Assembly: GCA_013362195.1 (NCBI GenBank)
Contig: JABFWM010000621.1
Span: forward strand, 1-6,304
Reading direction: 5' to 3'
DNA from: Acidobacteriota bacterium
Lineage (GTDB): Bacteria; Acidobacteriota; Vicinamibacteria; Vicinamibacterales; 2-12-FULL-66-21
DNA: 6,304 bases
The notes beneath the pieces are model-generated. The model saw only the letters and a list, made by a program, of their open reading frames with translations. It did not search any database and was not told the origin of the DNA. This document shows, piece after piece, positions 1 through 5,972 of this stretch. Every line of letters begins with the position of its first letter. The stretch's first letter is position 1. Both the position numbers and the translations under genes were made by a program.

Positions 1-2
1 AG

Positions 3-1448
3 GTGCTCGATGCCGCGCCCGATCCCGTTTCGCTGCCGACCCGCACGAGTCGCAGCCTCTACAACTATTCGGCCGACGGCGAGGCCAACCGGCGCATCCG
101 TATCCGCGGCGTCGTCACGTGCTACGTGCCCGGCCATCCCGTCGAGTTGACGGACTTCACGAGCACGACGAAGTTCCGCCACATGCGCCACGTCTTGTAC
201 GTGGACGACGGGACGGGCGGGACCCGCATCGAAACCGAGCAGGCGCAGCAGGTGCGGGCCGGCGCGATCGTCGAAGTCGTCGGATTTCCCGCGGTCACGC
301 CCGGCAAACCGATCGTCACCAACGCGGTGTTTCGCGTCGCCGGTGAGGCCGCGGCGCAGCCGACGCCGCTGCAGGTCTCGGCGACGACCGTGCTGACGCC
401 GGACCACGACGCGGCGCTCGTGCACATGCAGGGCAACCTCCTCAGCCTGCTGACGAATCCCACCGAGCGGATTCTCGTGCTCAAAGTCGGTGAGACCGTC
501 TTCGAAGCCGACCTCCCCGAAGAAGCGGGCATCAGGGGCCTCGACCAGATCCGTCCCGGAAGCGTCGTCGCGGTCACGGGCGTCTACTCGTACCGATGGG
601 GACCGCCGCCGTCGTTCCGCCTCTTTCTGCGGTCGCCGGGCGACGTGGTGCTGATTTCCGCCGCGCCCTGGTGGACGATGGGGCACACGGCGGTGATGCT
701 CGTCATCCTGGCGCTCGCCTGTGGCGGCGCCGCGGCGTGGGCGCGCGCGACCGCGAGCCGCAAGCGCCAGCAGTATCAGGCGGTGCTGAACGAGCGCACG
801 CGCGTCGGCCGTGAACTGCACGACACGCTCGAGCAGGGGCTGACGGGAATCGCGCTGCAGCTCGAGGCGGTGTCCGCGACCTTGCAGCGATCGCCGGACG
901 CCGCGCGCCAGTCGCTCGACGTCGCGCAGCAGATGCTGCGCTACAGCATCGAGGAGACGCGGCGGTCGGTCATGGACCTCCGATCGCAGGCGTTTGAAAG
1001 CCGCGATCTCGCCGGCGCGCTCACCGATCTCGCGCGTCAGATGACGGTAGGCACCGGCGTCGAACCGAGGATCGACGTCGAGGGATCGCCGCGGCGGCTC
1101 GACGCCTCGATCGAACATCATCTGCTGCGGATTGGGCTCGAGGCGCTGACCAACTCCCTGAAGCATTCGGGGGCGCGCGCCATCACGATGCTCCTGCGTT
1201 TCCGCCCGGACTCCGTCGCGCTCGTCGTCTCGGACGACGGCTGCGGCCTCGAGCACGGACCGGAAGGGATGCGCGGGTCGCATTTCGGGCTGCAGGGGAT
1301 CCGCGAACGGGTGGACAAGCTTGGCGGCGTGTTCCAGATCGACGCCGCGCCGGGCGCGGGCACGTATCTGTCGGTCACGGTCCCGATTCATCGCACCGCC
1401 GGAGAGGCGGTGTTCCCGCGGGTGGCGCACTCATGGCGGACAAACTGA
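3..1448 (+). CDS. Sensor histidine kinase, NarX/HisKA_3 type, 5'-truncated
   Basis: This is a membrane-bound sensor kinase that should autophosphorylate on histidine and pass the phosphate to the regulator encoded next. The reading frame is open to the left edge, so the GTG at position 3 is probably internal and a signal peptide or more sensor sequence lies outside the window. Residues are numbered from that GTG. Residues about 31-113 and 122-216 look like two OB-like beta modules (RIRGVVT, LYVDDGTGG, GAIVEVVGFP; then GSVVAVTGVY, SFRLFLRSPGDVV), a layout I associate with acidobacterial sensor kinases. One membrane helix follows at about 226-247. The dimerisation and phosphoacceptor helix has RELHDTLEQGL with H273 and the D274xxxQ278 phosphatase-type motif. 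The HATPase domain (about 371-462) has an N box with N384, a G1 box DDGCGL (411-416) and a second glycine box HFGLQGIRER. All catalytic motifs are intact. The ligand is unknown. The last 16 bases overlap the response regulator gene, which indicates coupled translation. Confidence 0.93.
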   Translation: MLDAAPDPVSLPTRTSRSLYNYSADGEANRRIRIRGVVTCYVPGHPVELTDFTSTTKFRHMRHVLYVDDGTGGTRIETEQAQQVRAGAIVEVVGFPAVTPGKPIVTNAVFRVAGEAAAQPTPLQVSATTVLTPDHDAALVHMQGNLLSLLTNPTERILVLKVGETVFEADLPEEAGIRGLDQIRPGSVVAVTGVYSYRWGPPPSFRLFLRSPGDVVLISAAPWWTMGHTAVMLVILALACGGAAAWARATASRKRQQYQAVLNERTRVGRELHDTLEQGLTGIALQLEAVSATLQRSPDAARQSLDVAQQMLRYSIEETRRSVMDLRSQAFESRDLAGALTDLARQMTVGTGVEPRIDVEGSPRRLDASIEHHLLRIGLEALTNSLKHSGARAITMLLRFRPDSVALVVSDDGCGLEHGPEGMRGSHFGLQGIRERVDKLGGVFQIDAAPGAGTYLSVTVPIHRTAGEAVFPRVAHSWRTN

Positions 1449-2065
1449 AGATCATGCTCGTCGACGATCACTACCTGGTGCGCATGGGCCTGGCGAGCAT
1501 CATCGCGCTCGAACCCGACATGACGGTGTGCGCCGAAGCGTCGTCGGGCGAACAGGCGCAGGCGCTGTTCCGCTCGCATCGCCCTGACGTGACGTTGATG
1601 GATCTGCGCCTGCCCGGGATGAACGGCGGCGAGACCATTCAAGCCATCCGCCGTGAGTTCCCCGACGCGCGATTCGTCATGCTGTCCACGTATGTCTGCG
1701 ACGAGGAGATCTACGGCGCGCTGCAGGCGGGGGCGATGGCGTACCTGGTGAAGTCGGTGCAGCGCGAGGAACTGATGCGGGCGATCCGCAAGGCGGCGAT
1801 CGGCCAACGCCACATTCCTCCGGAAGTCGCTTCGCGTCTCGCGGATCGCGTGTCACGGTCCGAGCTGTCGGGGCGCGAGCTGGAGGTCCTGCGACTGCTC
1901 GTGAGCGGCCGGCGCAACCGCGAAATCGCGACGGCGCTCGACATCACCGAAGGCACAGTGAAGCTGCACGTGAGCAGCATCCTTGGAAAGCTGGGGGTCG
2001 CGGACCGGACGGAGGCCGTCACCGTCGCGCTTCAGAAGGGGATCGTCCAGCTGGAGACATCGTAG
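1433..2065 (+). CDS. Response regulator, NarL/LuxR (FixJ) family
   Basis: This is a cytoplasmic DNA-binding response regulator of 210 residues, the normal size for the NarL family. The receiver domain (about 5-122) has the acidic pair D11/D12, phosphoacceptor D57 in LMDLRLPGMNG, the switch residue S85 in VMLSTY and the conserved lysine K107 in YLVKS. A LuxR-type helix-turn-helix follows at about 144-206 (LSGRELEVLRLL, NREIATALDITEGTVKLHVSSI, KLGVADRTEAV). All key residues are present, so it should be phosphorylated and bind DNA as a dimer. The ATG at 1433 lies inside the end of the kinase gene in another frame. The only ribosome-site candidate is a modest GGGTGG at 1420-1425, so coupling to kinase translation is likely. 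The kinase is its obvious partner. Its target is not shown by the sequence, but a perfect dyad begins only about 30 bases after its stop codon, upstream of the receptor gene. Confidence 0.95.
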   Translation: MADKLKIMLVDDHYLVRMGLASIIALEPDMTVCAEASSGEQAQALFRSHRPDVTLMDLRLPGMNGGETIQAIRREFPDARFVMLSTYVCDEEIYGALQAGAMAYLVKSVQREELMRAIRKAAIGQRHIPPEVASRLADRVSRSELSGRELEVLRLLVSGRRNREIATALDITEGTVKLHVSSILGKLGVADRTEAVTVALQKGIVQLETS

Positions 2066-2079
2066 CTGGGCCATTTTTT
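2045..2079 (+). terminator. Probable intrinsic terminator overlapping the regulator stop codon
   Basis: CCAGCT (2047-2052) pairs with AGCTGG (2064-2069). A flanking G-C pair (2045/2071) and two G-U wobbles can extend the stem. Six T residues follow at 2074-2079, two bases after the stem. The stem includes the regulator's TAG stop (2063-2065), and the loop is about 9-11 bases. It is a weaker hairpin than the one after the receptor gene, so termination may be partial. Confidence 0.45.
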
Positions 2080-2096
2080 CGGGCAACAACCCATCC

Positions 2097-2118
2097 CGAT
2101 ATGTCTTTCGACATATCG
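2097..2118. promoter_or_regulatory. Perfect 9-bp dyad, candidate operator upstream of the receptor promoter
   Basis: CGATATGTC (2097-2105) and GACATATCG (2110-2118) are perfect inverted repeats separated by TTTC. The site is AT-rich in a GC-rich genome. A direct repeat CATCCCG overlaps or abuts it on both sides (2092-2098 and 2121-2127). No T-tract follows, so it is unlikely to be a terminator. Its centre (2107.5) is about 65 bases upstream of the predicted receptor transcription start, a usual place for a class I activator. The adjacent NarL-type regulator is the obvious candidate ligand, but that is inference. Confidence 0.55.
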
Positions 2119-2137
2119 TGCATCCCGCCTTCGGCCC

Positions 2138-2166
2138 TTGACGCCATCCGTTCGTCCCACTAGTCT
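2138..2166 (+). promoter_or_regulatory. Sigma70-like promoter for the TonB-dependent receptor gene
   Basis: TTGACG (2138-2143, five of six matches to the -35 consensus) is followed after exactly 17 bases by TAGTCT (2161-2166), which matches the -10 consensus at its three most conserved positions. The predicted start of transcription is near 2172-2174, leaving a leader of about 50 bases. The weak -10 box suits a promoter that needs an activator. Consensus preferences in this phylum are assumed to resemble the general sigma70 pattern. Confidence 0.5.
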
Positions 2167-2174
2167 TTTCCCGC

Positions 2175-2192
2175 TACCGTCACCGGGCGGTA
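2175..2192 (+). other. Small stem-loop at the 5' end of the predicted receptor mRNA
   Basis: TACCGTC (2175-2181) pairs with GGCGGTA (2186-2192), with one G-U wobble and a four-base loop (ACCG). The hairpin would sit within a few bases of the predicted transcript start and 13 bases before the Shine-Dalgarno sequence, leaving that site free. It may stabilise the transcript. It is short enough to be chance. Confidence 0.3.
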
Positions 2193-2205
2193 CACGTTTT
2201 TCTTT

Positions 2206-2215
2206 GGGAGGAGGG
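2206..2215 (+). promoter_or_regulatory. Strong Shine-Dalgarno site that fixes a TTG start
   Basis: GGGAGGAGGG lies six bases (AAAAAC) upstream of the TTG at 2222-2224. The extent of anti-Shine-Dalgarno match and the A-rich spacer are what is expected of an efficient initiation site. This decides the receptor start at 2222 over the in-frame TTG at 2138. The latter lies in the predicted -35 box and would add 28 residues before the signal peptide. Confidence 0.8.
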
Positions 2216-2221
2216 AAAAAC

Positions 2222-5200
2222 TTGCGCGCACGCTCCAACCGAGTACGCTTCGCCGTGCCGTGGGTGGCTGCCGTCTTGTGCACGTTGCTGTTCACACCGA
2301 CGACGGCTTCAGGCCAGGCTTCAACGACTGCGACCGTCCGCGGCACGGTGCAGGACGCCAGCGCCGCCGTGCTGCCGGGCGCGACGGTGACGATGACGAA
2401 CACCGGCACCAAGGCGGCGCAGACCGCTGTGACCGATTCGCGCGGACAGTACCTGTTCGCCAGCCTCTTCCCCGGAACGTACGACCTGAGAGTCGAACTT
2501 TCCGGGTTCAAGAGCTACGAACAGAAAGGCATCTCTCTGAGCCCGAACGACACGCGCGGCATCGACGTACGTCTCGACGTCGGCCAGCAGACTGAAACCG
2601 TCACGGTGACCGGTCAGCAGGAAATCATCCAGACGGAGACCGGCGCGCGTGAAGGCGTGCTGACCGCGAAGCAGATCGACAACCTGTCGATCATGGGCCG
2701 CAGCGCGCTCGAACTGCTGCGCGTCCTGCCTGGCGTCGTCACTGACTTCGACATCGGCTCGAACACGGGTGCGGCGAAGGATGTCCAGAACTACACGGTG
2801 AACGGGATCCGTTCGTCCACGAATACTGCGCAACTCGACGGATCGAACCTGCTCGACATCGGCTGCAACTGCGGCATGATGGTGTCGTTGAACAACGACA
2901 TGATCTCGGAGGTGAAGGTCCAGAGCTCGAACTTCGCGGCCGAGTACGGCAGCGGCGCCATGAATGTGAGCGGCGTGACCAAGTCGGGCACGTCGAAGTT
3001 CCACGGCGAAGCGTACGACTACATCCGGGACAACCGGTTCGCGGCGAACGACCGGTCGAACTCGATCGCGGGCGTCGCCAAGCCGAAGGCGTCGTACAAA
3101 TACCCGGGCTTCAATGTCGGCGGTCCGATCTCGTTCGGCGACAGCTACACCAAGAACAAAGACAGGCTGTTCTTCTTCTTCGGCTATGAGTGGCAGCGGC
3201 AGCAGGTGGACTCGGGCTCGCGCTTCACTCGCACATACAGCCAGGCGATGAAGAACGGCGACTTCAGCGAGCTGCTCGCCAACCGTGGGTCGAATCTGAA
3301 CAGCATTCCGCAGCTGCGGATCCCGGTGGGCTTCCCGGGGGCGGGCGATCCGGCGCCGAACAACGACATGCGGCCGTACATGACGGCGCTCGGCAAGTAC
3401 CTGGCGAGCCTGTATCCGGATCCGAACTACAACGATCCAAACAATCTGTACAACTACGTCTACCACTCGCTCGAGCCGCAGAACCGCGAAGAGATGAAAT
3501 TACGGCTCGACTGGAACATCACCAACAGCACGAGGGCCTACGTGCGCGTGTCGCGGGATCCCGCCACCCAGGAATCGCCGCGCGGGACATGGTGGGCGCC
3601 GTCGGATGTCGCGCTGCCGACCCCCAACGTCGACAAGGAGCTTGGCCGGTCGTACAACATGAACCTCGTGTCGGTGCTGAGCCCGACGATGACCAACGAA
3701 GCGGTCGTCAGTTACACCCGGCTCACGCTCGACAACTCCTGGAAGGACCCGAGCAAGGTAGCGCAAGGCGCTGGTGGCGTGAGCTTCAACGGCATCCAGT
3801 TCCCTTATCCGACGGCTCCCGAGCTGCCGACGCAACTGCTGCACGGGTGGGGCGGCAGCGGTCAGGTGGGCAACCTCTGGTCGGCGGCGCCGAATGTCTA
3901 TGCTCACAACGACTCGCTGCAGTTCAGCGACAAGCTGACCAAGCTGCTCGGCTCTCATGGCATGAAGTTCGGCATCAGCATCGAGCGCGGCCAGAAGCAG
4001 CAGGACTTCCAGAACGAGGAGTCTGGCCAGCTCTGGTTCGGCACGGACAACACGTCGGGCACAGGCAACTCGGCCGCTGACATGCTCGTCGGACGCATCG
4101 GATCGCTGGCGCAGGGCACCGCGATCAAGGGCAAGCCGCTACCGGGCATGCCCTTCGGCGAGTTCCGGTACTGGGACATCGACGGCTTCGCGCAGGATAG
4201 CTGGAAGCTCCGGTCCAACTTCACGCTGGAATACGGCGTCCGCTTCGGCAAATGGACCAACAACGAGGAGGTGAACAAGGAGGGCGGTTACTTCACGCCG
4301 TCGCTGTACAACCCGAACGCCGGCTCGTTCCTCGACCCGGGAACCTACAAGCTCCTGAACGGCGTGTGCTACGTGTACAACGACTGTGCGCCCGCCGGCG
4401 TGCTGCCCAATCGTCCTTTCTTTGCGCTCCCGCGCGTGAACGCGGCGTGGGACATCGACGGCGAAGGCAATAACGTCGTGCGTGGCGGGTACGGGATGTT
4501 CTACAACCGCAACATGGGCAACGTCGAGTACGACAACTCGCTGCGGCTGCCGCCAAACGCCTACCACGTTTCGGCCGACTTCTGGAACAGCGGCGGGATC
4601 GGCAACGGCCTCGGACTGACGTACGACACGGCGAGCCTGATCACGATGGCTGACCGTATCGGCAGCACCGGCATCAACACTCCGACCCCGGATTCGTTCA
4701 AGTGGCCGATGACGCACAGCTTCAGCGCGTCGTACGCGCGGCGGGTCCCCTGGAACCAGGTCATCGAGGTGGCGTACGTCGGCACGCGCGGCCGGCATCT
4801 GGTGAGCAGGAGTAACGGCAATGTGATGCCGTACGGCGTGCTGTCTCAGGGCACCTTCAACGGCGTCGACTTGTCGGCGCCGATCAACCGCGTGGCGGTC
4901 GCGAGCAATAGCGACAACACTGCCGCGTTCAGGCCATTCAACGCGCTGAGCAGCATCACGCTCTACGATTACAAAGGCGTGAGCAATTTCGACTCGATGC
5001 AGCTCACCGTGAGCCGTCAGACAGGCAGGCGGCTCCAGTACTTCGTCGCCTACACTTACGGCAAGACGAGGGGGACGCTCGGGGGGGAGTACTCGACGAT
5101 CGACCCGTACGACCCGGGCCGTACCTATGGCGTGCTCGACACTGACCGTCGCCACATCCTAAACGTCTCGTGGAACGCGTTCCTGCCGGACGCCGCCCGC

Positions 5201-5842
5201 GGCACGCTCAGTAACCCCATCACCCGAGGTGTGCTCAACGGGTGGCAGCTCTCCGGTATCTCCTCGCTGGCGAGCGGCATTCCCGTCAGGCCCAGTTTCT
5301 CCGGTGACGCGGCCGCGGCAGCCATCTCCGCCGCCTACTTCGGCACCGCCGACGTCGTCGGCCCATCGAACAACAACGGGAACGGCCTGGCACCCGTTTA
5401 CACCTGCAACCCGGTGACGGGGAACGTCAACGTCGGGGAGAAACTGCTCGATCTCAACTGCATCAGCGTCCCGGAGTTCGGGAACAACGGCGCGCTCATC
5501 CCGAAGTACAACATCCGGACGCCCACACGGATGAACCACGATCTGACGATCTTCAAGAACTTTGCAATCCACGGCGATCAGAAGATCCAGTTCCGAACCG
5601 GGTTCTTCAACATCTTCAACCAGGCCTTCGCCAACACGAACATCGGCGGGGATATCAATCTCACGCTCGATACGGTCTGCAACGTGAAGGCGAACGCTCC
5701 CAACGGGCGCGGCGAGACTCCGCTCGTGTGTGACCCGACGAAGGGCTTCCGTTACACCCAGCAGACCATCGACAACTTCGGGAAGATCAACCTGAAGCGC
5801 GGCCATCGTGTGATCGAGTTCGTCTTCAAGTACTACTTCTAG
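2222..5842 (+). CDS. Oar-like TonB-dependent outer-membrane receptor with carboxypeptidase-regulatory-like domain
   Basis: This is an outer-membrane beta-barrel protein of 1206 residues, a normal size for the Oar-like family common in Acidobacteriota. Such receptors take up or bind large substrates with energy from TonB-ExbB-ExbD. The substrate cannot be read from the sequence. The TTG start gives a clear signal peptide: basic MRARSNRVR, a hydrophobic core, and probable cleavage after SGQA (residue 33). A carboxypeptidase-regulatory-like beta-sandwich follows at about 37-119 (GTVQD, LPGATVTMTN, DSRGQYLFASLFPGTYDL). ETVTVTGQQ (about 125-133) resembles a TonB box. The plug is at about 140-260 (NGIRSSTNTAQLDGSN, AEYGSGAMNVSGVTKSGT). 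The barrel carries family hallmarks: FNVGGPI with RLFFFFGYEWQRQ (about 295-326), FAQDSWKL (about 655), DTDRRHILNVSW, and FRTGFFNIFNQAF (about 1122). It ends in EFVFKYYF, with the terminal phenylalanine used for outer-membrane assembly. The mature protein has only eight cysteines, in four local pairs. It has its own promoter and terminator, so it is probably a single-gene transcript. Confidence 0.93.
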   Translation: MRARSNRVRFAVPWVAAVLCTLLFTPTTASGQASTTATVRGTVQDASAAVLPGATVTMTNTGTKAAQTAVTDSRGQYLFASLFPGTYDLRVELSGFKSYEQKGISLSPNDTRGIDVRLDVGQQTETVTVTGQQEIIQTETGAREGVLTAKQIDNLSIMGRSALELLRVLPGVVTDFDIGSNTGAAKDVQNYTVNGIRSSTNTAQLDGSNLLDIGCNCGMMVSLNNDMISEVKVQSSNFAAEYGSGAMNVSGVTKSGTSKFHGEAYDYIRDNRFAANDRSNSIAGVAKPKASYKYPGFNVGGPISFGDSYTKNKDRLFFFFGYEWQRQQVDSGSRFTRTYSQAMKNGDFSELLANRGSNLNSIPQLRIPVGFPGAGDPAPNNDMRPYMTALGKYLASLYPDPNYNDPNNLYNYVYHSLEPQNREEMKLRLDWNITNSTRAYVRVSRDPATQESPRGTWWAPSDVALPTPNVDKELGRSYNMNLVSVLSPTMTNEAVVSYTRLTLDNSWKDPSKVAQGAGGVSFNGIQFPYPTAPELPTQLLHGWGGSGQVGNLWSAAPNVYAHNDSLQFSDKLTKLLGSHGMKFGISIERGQKQQDFQNEESGQLWFGTDNTSGTGNSAADMLVGRIGSLAQGTAIKGKPLPGMPFGEFRYWDIDGFAQDSWKLRSNFTLEYGVRFGKWTNNEEVNKEGGYFTPSLYNPNAGSFLDPGTYKLLNGVCYVYNDCAPAGVLPNRPFFALPRVNAAWDIDGEGNNVVRGGYGMFYNRNMGNVEYDNSLRLPPNAYHVSADFWNSGGIGNGLGLTYDTASLITMADRIGSTGINTPTPDSFKWPMTHSFSASYARRVPWNQVIEVAYVGTRGRHLVSRSNGNVMPYGVLSQGTFNGVDLSAPINRVAVASNSDNTAAFRPFNALSSITLYDYKGVSNFDSMQLTVSRQTGRRLQYFVAYTYGKTRGTLGGEYSTIDPYDPGRTYGVLDTDRRHILNVSWNAFLPDAARGTLSNPITRGVLNGWQLSGISSLASGIPVRPSFSGDAAAAAISAAYFGTADVVGPSNNNGNGLAPVYTCNPVTGNVNVGEKLLDLNCISVPEFGNNGALIPKYNIRTPTRMNHDLTIFKNFAIHGDQKIQFRTGFFNIFNQAFANTNIGGDINLTLDTVCNVKANAPNGRGETPLVCDPTKGFRYTQQTIDNFGKINLKRGHRVIEFVFKYYF

Positions 5843-5869
5843 GACGCAACCCGACCCGCTTTCTCGCGG

Positions 5870-5909
5870 CGCGGGGGAGAGCATCGTGCTCTCCCCCGCG
5901 TTTGTTTTT
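5870..5909 (+). terminator. Strong rho-independent terminator after the receptor gene
   Basis: CGCGGGGGAGAGCA (5870-5883) and TGCTCTCCCCCGCG (5887-5900) form a perfect 14-bp GC-rich stem with a TCG loop. The T-rich tract TTTGTTTTT (5901-5909) follows at once. It starts 28 bases after the receptor stop codon. There is no A-rich tract on the left side, so it should act on the + strand only. Confidence 0.95.
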
Positions 5910-5924
5910 GGGGGACGGTCCTGT

Positions 5925-5933
5925 TGCTATAAT
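5925..5933 (+). promoter_or_regulatory. Extended -10 promoter for the TPR-protein gene
   Basis: TGCTATAAT contains a perfect TATAAT (5928-5933) with the TGn extension. With a 17-base spacer the -35 position falls on TTTTTG (5905-5910), inside the terminator's T-tract and a poor match. An extended -10 can work without a good -35 box. Transcription would start near 5940, leaving a leader of about 33 bases before the ATG at 5973. Confidence 0.6.
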
Positions 5934-5972
5934 TGGATGGCCGGGTGTCTACCTGATCGCGCAGCGCTTTCC

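Noticed and set aside
2097..2118. Dyad read as an intrinsic terminator
   Set aside because: The stem is AT-rich and is followed by TGCATCCCG with no T-tract. The better terminator lies just upstream at 2045-2079.
2321..3466. Long antisense open frame of 381 codons
   Set aside because: It lies opposite the receptor's plug and early barrel, which match family motifs throughout. Its translation is arginine- and valine-rich with no recognisable motif, as expected from the mirror of GC-rich coding DNA.
4139..5155. Long antisense open frame of 338 codons
   Set aside because: Same reason: it is fully opposite the receptor barrel, has biased low-information composition, and no ribosome site was noticed.
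5159..5884. Antisense open frame reaching into the terminator region
   Set aside because: It would begin inside the perfect terminator stem and overlaps the conserved C-terminal barrel of the receptor. No domain is recognisable.
5937..5972. Upstream ATG at 5937 as the TPR-protein start, possibly leaderless
   Set aside because: It lies three bases after the TATAAT box, closer than a usual transcription start, has no ribosome site, and lengthens the signal peptide's front end without improving it. It is not fully excluded.
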